DNA from: Leisingera sp. ANG-M1
Lineage (GTDB): Bacteria > Pseudomonadota > Alphaproteobacteria > Rhodobacterales > Rhodobacteraceae
NCBI RefSeq assembly: GCF_000813745.1
Contig: NZ_JWLC01000001.1
Location: forward strand, 62,001 to 126,000
Length of the DNA stretch: 64,000 bases
Direction: 5' to 3'
Program-made: the position numbers and the translations under genes
Notes under the pieces: model-generated
What the model saw: only the letters and a program-made list of their open reading frames with translations
Told to the model about the DNA's origin: nothing
Database searches by the model: none
Part shown: positions 17,730 to 26,230 of the stretch, one piece after another
Numbering within the stretch: the stretch's first letter is position 1
Layout of the letters: each line of letters begins with the position of its first letter

Positions 17730-18803
17730 TCAGGTCTTGGAAGCCGTAGCCCCCCAGGCTGCAGCCGCCCCCTTTTCCGAAGCGGCGCTGACACTGCTGT
17801 GCAGACGCTCGCTGCCGTCCAGCCCGACCCGGCGGCGACTGCGCAGCAGGAAGATCTTGCCCCAGCCCCGCCAGGTGCCGACTGACGGGGCGCTGGGATC
17901 CACCGGGAACCGCATCCGCCAGTCCAGCGGCAGCGGCAAACCCCGGTCCTCAGCCTTTTCCAGCATCCAGACCAGGGAAAGATTGGCCTTGGGACGGGCC
18001 TCTTCGTAGCCGCCAAGCTGGCCGCCGATATCGCCATGGGCGCCGCGGAACCAGACCTGCTCCATCCGTCCGGTCCAGCCTTCCGGGCAATCCCACAGCA
18101 CCGGCTTGAACACATCGCGCGTTTCATCCATCGCCAGCGCGTGAAAGCCGCTTTTGACATGGTGGCCCAGGTGGTGGTTGTGGAAATTATGCCGGTTCTC
18201 CGCCCAGCGCCACAAAAGCGGCAGCCGCAGGCCCAGCGCCTTGACGGTGTCCCAAACCCCGACCATCTCAATCTCAACCTCGTCATGGCAATGCGCCTGA
18301 GTAAAGGCGCCGGCGGTCTTGGACCGCCCGTTCAGCCGGTAATGGCGGTAAGCGGTGCGGATATTGCGGACGGTGGCGTGCTCTGCCGTCAGCAGGCCAA
18401 TGCGGTCAATGACACCTGCCAGCGAGCGCACCGCATAGGCGCCGCGGGAGTAGCCCAGCAAATAGATCTTGTCGCCGGGCCGGTAGCGCGAAGCGAGATA
18501 GCCATAGGCGCGGCGGATCTGGCGGTTGATGCCCCGCCCCATCATCACATCCGGCGCGCTGCCCCAGCCTTTCCATTGCACACCGGATTCATAGAAAACC
18601 GAGACCTGCCCGCCCATCTCCCGGCACAGCTTGTAGGCTTGCCCGGCGTGGGTTTCGTGGCCCTCCTCCAGCGTCGACATGGTGCCGTCCAGGATGATCA
18701 CATGGGCATGCGGCCCGCGCAGCTTGGTTTCGCCGGAATGCTCCGAGCGCAGCGGCCGTCCCAGCCACCCTAAAACCCTTTTACTCAGCTGCGTCAGAAA
18801 CAT
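17730..18803 (-). CDS. DUF2235 alpha/beta-hydrolase
   Basis: 357 residues. IYLLGYSRGAYAVRSLAG is the nucleophile-elbow GxSxG of DUF2235, with IILDGTMSTLEEG near the start and FRGAHGDIGGQ late in the fold, the other conserved blocks. The family includes type VI secretion phospholipase effectors (Tle1) and many stand-alone bacterial proteins. No T6SS or immunity gene is nearby, so a house hydrolase is more likely. Its start overlaps the end of the upstream molybdenum hydroxylase gene by 23 bases, indicating co-transcription. Confidence 0.85.
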   Translation of the reverse strand: MFLTQLSKRVLGWLGRPLRSEHSGETKLRGPHAHVIILDGTMSTLEEGHETHAGQAYKLCREMGGQVSVFYESGVQWKGWGSAPDVMMGRGINRQIRRAYGYLASRYRPGDKIYLLGYSRGAYAVRSLAGVIDRIGLLTAEHATVRNIRTAYRHYRLNGRSKTAGAFTQAHCHDEVEIEMVGVWDTVKALGLRLPLLWRWAENRHNFHNHHLGHHVKSGFHALAMDETRDVFKPVLWDCPEGWTGRMEQVWFRGAHGDIGGQLGGYEEARPKANLSLVWMLEKAEDRGLPLPLDWRMRFPVDPSAPSVGTWRGWGKIFLLRSRRRVGLDGSERLHSSVSAASEKGAAAAWGATASKT

Positions 18804-21078
18804 CCCTAAGCACTTCCCAAATCCTCAGCGGGGTGAACGGCATGTCCACCTGCCGTACGCCGCGGTCCCAGACCGCGTCCTGCACCGCGTTTGCCACAGC
18901 AGCCAAAGCGCCGACGGTGCCCGCCTCGCCGCAGCCTTTCATCCCCATCGGGTTCTGTGTCGAAGGCACCGGCTCGGAGGTAAATCCAATCATGGGGACG
19001 CCATCTGCGCGCGGCAAGGCATAGTCCATGAACGATGCCGTGAGCAGCTGGCCGTCCCCGTCATAGACGACGCGCTCCAGCATGGCCTGTCCCAGTCCCT
19101 GCGCAACCCCGCCATGCACTTGACCCTCGGCCAGCATCGGGTTGATCAGATTACCAAAATCGTCAACTACAGTGTAGCGCTCCACGGCGGAATGCCCAGT
19201 CTCCGGATCGATCACGACCTCGGCAACATGGGCGCCGTTCGGAAACGAGCGCCCCGGCAGCCGGGCCCGCGCCGCGTGACGCTGCAAATCGAGCCGCCCT
19301 TGCGCGCGGGCCATCTCTGCCGCCTCCAGCATGGTGGGCGTCAGATTTGACCCGGGAGCCCGGAAGGTTTCGCCGTCAAACTCGACTGCATCTTCCGCAA
19401 CCCCCATTTCTTCTGCCAGGAAGGGCGTAAAGGCGGCAATCATCGCGTCCACTGCCGCCAGCGTGGCATTGGCCTGGGTGGTGACCGAGCGCGAACCGCC
19501 GGTGCCGCCGCCCTGGGCGATGCGGTCACTGTCGCCCTGGATCACCTGGATATTCTCCGCCGGGATACCGCTCTGGTCGGCAAGGAACTGGGCGTAGACG
19601 GTTTCATGCCCCTGCCCGTTGCTTTGCGTGCCGACATAGATATTCACCCGGCCCTCCTCCAGAAACTCCACTTCCGCGCCTTCTGAAGGATCGCCCAAAA
19701 TGCTTTCGATATAGTAACACAAACCCACGCCCCGGTACTTGCCGCGTTTACCATCTTCGGCACGCCGGGCAGCGAATCCCGCAATATCAGCCTCTTGCGC
19801 GGCACGGCTTAAGACTTTGCTAAAATCCCCTACATCATAGGTCTCCCCGGTCACGGTCCCATAGGGGAATGCCGCAGGTTTGATGAAGTTGCGCCGCCGC
19901 AGCTCCCAGGGGTCCACGCCCAAATCGCGCGCGGCCCGGTCCATGACGCGCTCCAGTACATAAATCGCCTCCGGGCGTCCGGCACCGCGGTATGCGTCAA
20001 CCTGGGTGGTGTTGGTATAGATCCCCTCCACCTGCAGCCAGGCGGTCTGGATGTCATAGACACCTGCTAGCACCCGGCTGAACAGCTGGGTTTGGATCGG
20101 CTGCCCGAAATGCGCGTTATAGGCGCCAAGGTTGCAGCGGGTTGTCACCCGGTAGGCGGTGATCTGCAGATCATCGTCAAAGGCCAGCTCCGCCAGCGAG
20201 GTCAGATCGCGGCCGCCATTGTCACTCAGCATCGCCTCGGTGCGGTCTGCAATCCAGAAAACGGGGCGGCCAAGGGTGCGGGCGGCATAGGCCACGGCGA
20301 AATACTCCGGATAGGCAAAGGCCTTCATGCCAAAGCCGCCGCCGACGTCGGGGATGGTGACCTTCACATCCGCCTCATCCAGTCCCAGCTTGGCAGACAT
20401 CTGGGACTTCAGCCCCCAGACACCCTGCCCGCCGAAGCAGAAGTGCAGCCTGCCGTTCTCCCATTCGGCAAAACAGCCGCGCGGTTCCATCGAGTTCACG
20501 ATGATCCGGTTGTCCTCAACCTGCAGCGCAATAGTATGGGCAGCGCTCCGGAAGGCTTCTTCCGTCGCCGCCTCATCCCCCGTGCCCCAGTCAAAAGCCT
20601 TGTTGTCCGGGACATCATCATGCAGCGCTTCGCCGCCCGGCATCAAATCCATCTTCACCGTCAGATCATCGATATCCAGCTCGATCAGTTCGCCCGCATC
20701 GCGCGCCTGCTCCAGCGTGTCCGCGATCACCACAGCCACCGGCTCACCCACATAACGCACCCGGTCGCGCGCCAGCATCAGCCGCTCCGGCGACGCACCG
20801 TCCGAGCCGTCCCGGTTTTTGACCGTCACACCGTCCATGCAGACATCGACGCCAGCCGCTTCCAGATCTGCGAGAGTGATGACCAATTGGACGCCATCGC
20901 TCTCGCGGGCATCCTCCACATTCAGCGCCGTAATCACCCCATGCGCCACCGGGCTGCGCAGCACCCAAGTACGCAAGGCCCCAGCGGGGGCGGCGTCCTC
21001 GATGTAGCGTCCCTGGCCGGTCAGGAAACGGGTGTCCTCAACCCGTTTTACCGGCTGGCTCTTTCCGAATTTTTCCAT
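18781..21078 (-). CDS. Xanthine dehydrogenase family molybdopterin-binding subunit (CoxL form II-like)
   Basis: 765 residues. Opens with a typical CoxL N-terminus (KRVEDTRFLTGQGRYIED). FGGQGVWG and VGGGFGMK are pterin-binding segments; VDAYRGAGRPEAIYVLERVMD shows the AYRGAGR active-site signature of form II enzymes, not the AYRCSFR of true CO dehydrogenase; GTGGSRSVTTQ and MKGCGEAGTVGALAAVANAV (catalytic Glu) follow. The family hydroxylates aldehydes or heterocycles. No [2Fe-2S] or FAD subunit gene lies on either side, so its electron-transfer partners must be encoded elsewhere. Confidence 0.92.
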   Translation of the reverse strand: MEKFGKSQPVKRVEDTRFLTGQGRYIEDAAPAGALRTWVLRSPVAHGVITALNVEDARESDGVQLVITLADLEAAGVDVCMDGVTVKNRDGSDGASPERLMLARDRVRYVGEPVAVVIADTLEQARDAGELIELDIDDLTVKMDLMPGGEALHDDVPDNKAFDWGTGDEAATEEAFRSAAHTIALQVEDNRIIVNSMEPRGCFAEWENGRLHFCFGGQGVWGLKSQMSAKLGLDEADVKVTIPDVGGGFGMKAFAYPEYFAVAYAARTLGRPVFWIADRTEAMLSDNGGRDLTSLAELAFDDDLQITAYRVTTRCNLGAYNAHFGQPIQTQLFSRVLAGVYDIQTAWLQVEGIYTNTTQVDAYRGAGRPEAIYVLERVMDRAARDLGVDPWELRRRNFIKPAAFPYGTVTGETYDVGDFSKVLSRAAQEADIAGFAARRAEDGKRGKYRGVGLCYYIESILGDPSEGAEVEFLEEGRVNIYVGTQSNGQGHETVYAQFLADQSGIPAENIQVIQGDSDRIAQGGGTGGSRSVTTQANATLAAVDAMIAAFTPFLAEEMGVAEDAVEFDGETFRAPGSNLTPTMLEAAEMARAQGRLDLQRHAARARLPGRSFPNGAHVAEVVIDPETGHSAVERYTVVDDFGNLINPMLAEGQVHGGVAQGLGQAMLERVVYDGDGQLLTASFMDYALPRADGVPMIGFTSEPVPSTQNPMGMKGCGEAGTVGALAAVANAVQDAVWDRGVRQVDMPFTPLRIWEVLRDVSDAAE

Positions 21079-21126
21079 GCTCGCCCCCTATCCCGCGCTG
21101 GCTGGTGTTCCGGGGCGAGACTACTG

Positions 21127-22278
21127 TTAGCTGGCCGGTTGTCCAGCCAGCTCGATCACCGTCGCCACGTCAGAAAGACCGTAGCCGTTGAACTGCGTGC
21201 TCATGGCCGAGGAATAGGCACCAAGCCCCGGGAACAGTACATAATCGCCCGTCGCCGCATCACAAGGCAGCGGCAGCCCGTCGGGCAGCCGGTCAAGGCT
21301 GTCGCAGGTCGGCCCGAACACCACCCGCGGCTGGCGGTCGCCTGCACGGTGCTTGCCATCGGAGGAGACCACCTCCACCCGGCCCGGCAGACCCATATCG
21401 CGGATGTCCACCAGCCCGCCGTAGATACCATCGTTCAGGAATACGACCTCGCCGTCCTTGCGCATCCCCTTGATACGCGCGGCCAGAGTGAAGCTTTCGG
21501 AAACCATCGCCCGGCCCGGCTCGCAGATCAGAATGGGACGGTCGGCGCCAAAAGCCTTGTCGGCCGCTTTTTCAATCGCGGCAAAGACCTTCTCCAGATC
21601 GGGCGCCTCGCCATCGCGGTTGGCGGCAAAACCGCCGCCGACATTCAGGCGGGCAATCTGAACACCGGCTTCATCAACAATCTTCTTTGCGGCGTGGATA
21701 TATTCCACCCAAGCCGCCTCATCCTCGCACTGGGTGCCCGGGTGGAAGCACAGTGCCGGGGTCCAGCCCTTGGCCGCCACTTGCTTCAGCAGTTCCACGG
21801 CCTCTTCCGGTGCCGCCCCGAATTTGCTGCCAAAGTCATATGCCGCCCCCGCCACCGGCAAGGCAAAGCGCACCGCCAGCTCGCAGGAGCGCGGCACCGC
21901 GTCCAGCTTCTCCAGCTCGCTCAGCTCATCCACCGACCAGCTGGCCACACCATGCTCGATCCCGGCAGCGATCTCTGCCTCCGACCGCATCGGGTTATTG
22001 TAGTGCATCACCGCATCGGGGCTGGCGGCACGTACGGCCTCCATCTCGGCGGGCGAGGCCACATCAAAGGCGGTGATCCCCGCGGCCACCAGATTAGACA
22101 ATACAGCGGGATGCGGGTTGGCCTTCACCGCATAGGTAACCAGCCCTGGAAACCCGCTGCGGAACCGCCGCGCCACCTCATGCAGCACCCGCGGAGAGAA
22201 ATACAGGATCGGGTGATCCGGCGCGCTGCGGGCCAGGTGGGATTCAGGCGAAAGCCAAAGCGGAGGAATCTGCTGCAT
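21127..22278 (-). CDS. PLP-dependent ornithine decarboxylase-like enzyme (fold III)
   Basis: 383 residues. The PLP lysine lies in TYAVKANPHP; LNVGGGFAANRDGE is the phosphate-binding loop, CEPGRAMV the following motif, and FGPTCDSLDR the catalytic-cysteine motif of eukaryote-type ornithine/lysine decarboxylases. It would make putrescine from ornithine. Lysine or diaminopimelate as substrate cannot be excluded. Divergent from an Lrp-family gene with a perfect palindrome between them. Confidence 0.88.
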   Translation of the reverse strand: MQQIPPLWLSPESHLARSAPDHPILYFSPRVLHEVARRFRSGFPGLVTYAVKANPHPAVLSNLVAAGITAFDVASPAEMEAVRAASPDAVMHYNNPMRSEAEIAAGIEHGVASWSVDELSELEKLDAVPRSCELAVRFALPVAGAAYDFGSKFGAAPEEAVELLKQVAAKGWTPALCFHPGTQCEDEAAWVEYIHAAKKIVDEAGVQIARLNVGGGFAANRDGEAPDLEKVFAAIEKAADKAFGADRPILICEPGRAMVSESFTLAARIKGMRKDGEVVFLNDGIYGGLVDIRDMGLPGRVEVVSSDGKHRAGDRQPRVVFGPTCDSLDRLPDGLPLPCDAATGDYVLFPGLGAYSSAMSTQFNGYGLSDVATVIELAGQPAS

Positions 22279-22350
22279 CGGGTAACCCTCATTCGTTTTT
22301 CATATTTTCCGGGAATTTCCCGTCGATATCGCTTGGCACTTCGCTTATAG

Positions 22351-22368
22351 TGACGAAAATTTTCGTCA
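22351..22368. promoter_or_regulatory. Perfect palindromic operator TGACGAAAATTTTCGTCA
   Basis: An 18-base perfect inverted repeat in the 105-base gap between the decarboxylase (start 22278) and the Lrp gene (start 22384). It is 15 bases before the Lrp ATG, so binding would block or pause that promoter. The likely ligand is the Lrp-type protein encoded next door. Confidence 0.7.
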
Positions 22369-22383
22369 TATCGCAGGCCACAC

Positions 22384-22821
22384 ATGCAAACCGACGACAC
22401 CGATCAGCGCCTTGTCACCCTGCTGCGCGAAAACGCCCGCCGCCCGGTAGCTGAGCTCGCCCGCCATCTGGGCCTCGCCCGCACCACCGTTCAAGCGCGG
22501 ATCGAACGGCTGGAGTCCACCGGCGTGATCACCGGCTATACGCTTAAATCCTCCGCTGCCGCCCGGCCGCCGCTGCAGGCGACGGTGCTGATGTCGATCG
22601 AGCCGCGCTCCGGGCCGGAGGTACTTGCCCGCCTGCGCAGCCTGCCGGGGGTGGAGGTGGTTCACACGACCTCGGGCCGGTTCGACTTGCTGGCCCAGGT
22701 GGTGGCGCAAAGCACAGCGGAACTGGACGACACCATCGACCATATCGCAGAGGCACGGGGGGTGCGGTCGTCGGAAAGCCTGATCCATCTGGCGACTAAG
22801 CTGGACCGGACCGGGCAATAG
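22384..22821 (+). CDS. Lrp/AsnC family regulator
   Basis: 145 residues: helix-turn-helix LVTLLRENARRPVAELARHLGLARTTVQARIERLE, then a RAM domain (ATVLMSIEPRSGPEVLARL, VHTTSGRFDLLAQVVAQS). Divergent from the ornithine decarboxylase-like gene and flanked by the 18-base palindrome, so it probably controls that gene and itself, with an amino acid such as ornithine or lysine as effector. The effector is inference. Confidence 0.85.
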   Translation: MQTDDTDQRLVTLLRENARRPVAELARHLGLARTTVQARIERLESTGVITGYTLKSSAAARPPLQATVLMSIEPRSGPEVLARLRSLPGVEVVHTTSGRFDLLAQVVAQSTAELDDTIDHIAEARGVRSSESLIHLATKLDRTGQ

Positions 22822-22940
22822 ACGCTTCCGGTTACTCAAGTTTCGCGCGGCGGCACGCCGGGCAGCGCCTGACCTTCCCCCCTGTAATGGCGCTACACGC
22901 CTCCCCAAGGTCAGCAGGCGCCGCGCTCAGATGCTAGGCT

Positions 22941-23822
22941 TCAAACCATCCGCACATAATCCAGCAGCCAGTCCCGGAACAACCGGGCTGCCGGGCGCAT
23001 GGCGCTGCGGTCCGGATAGACCAGGTGGTAGGCCTCCTGCCCGGGCACGGAAACCTCAGGCAAGCACGGTACCAGCCCGGCTGCCTTCATCGCCGTACCG
23101 GATGCAGGGGCACGGGCCAGCGCAATACCAACACCCTGCGCCGCCAGTTCGGCGGCCATCAGCGAATTATCGGCAAAGAAGTAGCGCGCCTGCCCGTGCG
23201 GCAGCCGCAGATGCTCAAACAGCTGTACCCAGCTGGCACGGTGCGTCGACACTTCAATCAGCGGGAATTGAAACAGGTCTTGCGGCGTTTGTATTTGCGC
23301 CGCAACCTCTGGCGGCGCGACCGGGTAGAGCGCCTCGCGCAGCAGCTCGTCGCTGTCAGTCCCGAACAAAGCGGGATTTCCGAACACGATCTGCAAGTCC
23401 GTAAACCGGTTGGCAAAATCCGCAGCCATATTGCCGGTACTGAGCGCAAGATTGACCTGCGGATGCGCGGCCTGAAAGTCCGGCAGCCCCCGCGCCAGCA
23501 CCCCATGGGCAAACAGCAGCACTGACTGCACAAACAGCCGCTGCTCGCGGCTCTCGCCGAACAGCCCGGTGGTGGCGGTCTCCAGCATCAGCAGCGACTG
23601 CTGCACCGAAGGCAGATAGGCCCGCCCCGCCTCGGTCAGCGTCACGGCGTGGGCATGGCGGTGAAACAGCGGCGTGCCCAGCTGCGTCTCCAGCGCCTTC
23701 ACCTGCTGGCTGACGGCAGCAGCCGACATGTTCAGCTGCGCCGCCGCCCGGGCAAAGCTTTCGGTGCGCGCTGCCGCCTCGAAAACGCGCAGCCAGTTGA
23801 GAGAGGGAATCCGTGTCGCCAT
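22941..23822 (-). CDS. LysR-type regulator (GcvA-like)
   Basis: 293 residues from the ATG at 23822 (an in-frame GTG two codons earlier exists). The helix-turn-helix is SFARAAAQLNMSAAAVSQQVKALETQLGTPLF, and the IPSLNWLRVFEAAART opening is typical of the GcvA/AmpR-like LysR group. Divergent from the fatty acid hydroxylase gene; regulation of that gene and the PanB-like gene is likely. Target and effector unknown. Confidence 0.85.
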   Translation of the reverse strand: MATRIPSLNWLRVFEAAARTESFARAAAQLNMSAAAVSQQVKALETQLGTPLFHRHAHAVTLTEAGRAYLPSVQQSLLMLETATTGLFGESREQRLFVQSVLLFAHGVLARGLPDFQAAHPQVNLALSTGNMAADFANRFTDLQIVFGNPALFGTDSDELLREALYPVAPPEVAAQIQTPQDLFQFPLIEVSTHRASWVQLFEHLRLPHGQARYFFADNSLMAAELAAQGVGIALARAPASGTAMKAAGLVPCLPEVSVPGQEAYHLVYPDRSAMRPAARLFRDWLLDYVRMV

Positions 23823-23962
23823 GCGCACAGGCTAAGCTGAACTTAGCCTTACCGGCAAGACATACCGTTCTGAGAATTTCCGCCGCCGCCCTAACCTCAC
23901 AGCCAGCGAACAGAGATGCGCCTCGCGCAGCCTCACCCAACCAGCCAGATGAGAGACGAGAC

Positions 23963-24964
23963 ATGACAAGTCCCGCCAACGCGCCGCGCCCCAAGCGCAA
24001 GATTTGGAACTTCACCCCGCAGCTGCCGATCCAGACCTCCCCCTATTGGGACTGGCCGATGAAGCCGCTGGCCACGATTAAATACCTGCTGCAAAGCTGG
24101 AACCCGCTGGCGCTTCGGGCGCTGTTGCTGGTCTTTGCCATCATCACCTGGAGTTTCTTCACTCCATCCCTGGATCGCATCGCCACGCTCAGCTGGGACT
24201 GGGTGGCGGAGATCTGGTTCCGCAACTTCTGCATCCTGATGGTGGTGGCCGGCGGTCTGCACCTGGCGCTGTGGAAATTCCGCACCCAGCAGGACGAATA
24301 CCGCTATGACATGCGCCCGATGATGAAAGGCGCCAAGGTCTTCACTTTCAAGAACCAGGTCTGGGACAACATGTTCTGGACCCTGGGCCCGGCGCTCACC
24401 TTCTGGACCTTCTGGGAGAGCTTCATCCTATACGCCTATGCCAACGGCTGGGTCACTATGATCACGCTGGACGAGAACCCGGTCACCATGATCCTGATGA
24501 CCCTCTTCATTCCGATCTGGGCAGGCTTCCATTTCTACTGGCTGCACCGGCTGCTGCATGTGGGCGTGCTTTATACCAAGGTGCACGCCTGGCATCACCG
24601 CAACATCAACACCGGCCCCTGGTCCGGCCTGGCGATGCATCCGGTCGAAAGCTTCTTCCTGATGTTCGACACCATGATTTTCTTCCTGCTGCCGTCGCAC
24701 CCGGTCCTGGCGATCTTCCTGCTGTTCCACCACGGCATCGGCGCCCCGACCTCGCACGCAGGCTTTGAGAACATCAAGTTCGGCAACAAGGCCAAGTTCC
24801 TGGTCGGCGACTTCTTCCACCAGCTGCATCACAGGTTCTTCGACTGCAATTACGGCACCTGGGAGACACCTTGGGACAAGTGGTTCAACACCTTCCACGA
24901 CGGCACCGACGAGGGCAACGAAATGGTCAAGGAACGCCGCCGCAAAATCTGGGCTGCCGAGTAA
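23963..24964 (+). CDS. Fatty acid hydroxylase / sterol desaturase family membrane protein
   Basis: 333 residues from the ATG at 23963. Several membrane spans and the complete tri-histidine diiron motif: WLHRLLH, HAWHHRN and FHQLHHRFFDCNYGT. Family members hydroxylate or desaturate sterols, carotenoids and fatty acids; the substrate is unclear. It heads a likely operon with the PanB-like gene, separated by a 71-base gap that holds a hairpin. Confidence 0.9.
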   Translation: MTSPANAPRPKRKIWNFTPQLPIQTSPYWDWPMKPLATIKYLLQSWNPLALRALLLVFAIITWSFFTPSLDRIATLSWDWVAEIWFRNFCILMVVAGGLHLALWKFRTQQDEYRYDMRPMMKGAKVFTFKNQVWDNMFWTLGPALTFWTFWESFILYAYANGWVTMITLDENPVTMILMTLFIPIWAGFHFYWLHRLLHVGVLYTKVHAWHHRNINTGPWSGLAMHPVESFFLMFDTMIFFLLPSHPVLAIFLLFHHGIGAPTSHAGFENIKFGNKAKFLVGDFFHQLHHRFFDCNYGTWETPWDKWFNTFHDGTDEGNEMVKERRRKIWAAE

Positions 24965-24985
24965 GCACACACCACAGCACACACT

Positions 24986-25010
24986 GCCGGGCCTTTAGAG
25001 GCCCGGCTTT
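24986..25010 (+). terminator. Hairpin with T-run between hydroxylase and PanB-like gene
   Basis: GCCGGGCC-TTTAGA-GGCCCGGC is an 8-bp perfect stem followed by TTTCC. It ends 26 bases before the next ATG. It either ends the hydroxylase transcript or attenuates a shared one. Confidence 0.6.
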
Positions 25011-25035
25011 CCTATTTGAAAGACAGGGGAAAACG

Positions 25036-25860
25036 ATGAAAAACATCTACACCTTCGGCCGCCGTCCGGCGCAGCGCAACTATACCGTCCGGGACCTGAT
25101 CAACCTCAAGAAAACCGGCGAGCGCCTGACCATGTGCAACCCCGCCAACGAGGCCGAGATCCAGGCCTGCGTCGATGCAGGCATTGACTTGCTGACGCTG
25201 TGGGACGTGCATCTGGACATGGCCCGCGAAATCGCCCCCACCCATTTCGCCGGCACGGCGATGAACTGGGGCCAGTTCGCCACCAATGACGAGATCATGC
25301 GCCACGCCATCGACTGCATGGAAAACGGCGCTGACATGTATTTCACCAACCGATCCTATGACGTGGTGGAGATGCTGGCCAAGGAAGGCATCCCGGTGCA
25401 GGTGCATATGGGGCTGGTGCCCTCGCTCAGCCACTGGTGCGGCGGCTTGCGCGCCTTTGGCCGCACCGCAGAAGAAGCGATGCAGATCCATGACACCTTC
25501 AAGCGCTACGAGAACGCCGGCGCCTTTGCCTGCGAGATCGAATGCGTGGCCGAGGATACATTGCGCCTTTTGAACGGCCAGACGTCGATCGTGACCATCT
25601 CGCTGGGTTCCGGCAACGCAGGCGACGTGATCTTCCTGTTCATGGCCGACATCTGCGGCGAAGCGGAGAACCCGCCGCGCCACGCCCATGCCTTCCGAGA
25701 CCTGGGGCGGCTGCACAAGCAGATGTACCAGGAGCGTGTGGAAGCGCTGCAGGAGTTCCAGTCGGAAGTGCGCGCCAAAAACTTCCCCTACAAAGCACAG
25801 GCGATTTCCATGCACGATGGCGAACTGGAAAAGCTGCACGAAGCGCTGGACAAGCTGTAA
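25036..25860 (+). CDS. Divergent PanB-family (ketopantoate hydroxymethyltransferase-like) protein
   Basis: 274 residues. Alignable by eye with PanB: LKKTGERLTMCNPANEAEIQ, DAGIDLLTLWD, MGLVPS, and YENAGAFACEIECVAED (the catalytic glutamate region). However, the lysine of the PanB substrate segment (VKIEGG) is replaced in YFTNRS and the region with the second metal-binding Asp is shorter. The metal Asp (LLTLWD) remains. It is probably not the housekeeping PanB; substrate unknown. Confidence 0.7.
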   Translation: MKNIYTFGRRPAQRNYTVRDLINLKKTGERLTMCNPANEAEIQACVDAGIDLLTLWDVHLDMAREIAPTHFAGTAMNWGQFATNDEIMRHAIDCMENGADMYFTNRSYDVVEMLAKEGIPVQVHMGLVPSLSHWCGGLRAFGRTAEEAMQIHDTFKRYENAGAFACEIECVAEDTLRLLNGQTSIVTISLGSGNAGDVIFLFMADICGEAENPPRHAHAFRDLGRLHKQMYQERVEALQEFQSEVRAKNFPYKAQAISMHDGELEKLHEALDKL

Positions 25861-26230
25861 CTGGCGCTAATGCAGTGCGCGCCGAATGGCGCACGCTGGT
25901 TTCAGCGCCTGCGGCGCGGGAGTTGGGTATTTTTGACCAGAAAGAAGACGCAAGCGAAGCGCCCTTGCCCGCTGGCCGTCCGTCCGCCAAGGGATAATCA
26001 TGCCAGGAGCAAGGGCAGCTTCTTCCTGGTGCGGTCATCGGCTCCCCAGCCTGTACCGCACAAGGAGAGTGCGCCGATTCTGGTTAACGAAATCCTGCCG
26101 CTTCTTTCTGGTCTTAAATACCCAATAGCGCTCCAGCAGCCCCAGACGGGACGCTTGCAGCAAAATCCGCCTTCCCCTTCCCGGCCCCATTGGGTAATTG
26201 ATCGCCCAACTGCATGAGGGATCACGAGCG
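25861..26230. repeat. Gene-free 370-base region with an inverted repeat pair
   Basis: Contains two 25-base arms in inverted orientation at 25923-25947 and 26101-26125, identical in 23 of 25 positions (left arm begins TTGGGTATTT and ends GACCAGAAAGAAG). Nested between them are a GAAGC-GCCCTTGC (25957-25969) / GCAAGGGC-AGCTTC (26010-26023) pair and, before them, GTGCGC...GCGCAC (25875-25894). A related sequence recurs at 53703-53729. No convincing ORF. The last 100 bases carry the valS leader. Confidence 0.75.

Noticed and set aside
17730-18803. DUF2235 protein as a type VI secretion effector
   Set aside because: No secretion or immunity genes nearby; co-transcription with a molybdenum hydroxylase points elsewhere.
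20092-22350. 752-codon plus-strand open frame across the molybdenum hydroxylase and decarboxylase genes
   Set aside because: Antisense to two clearly coding genes; low-complexity, His/Arg-rich translation without motifs.
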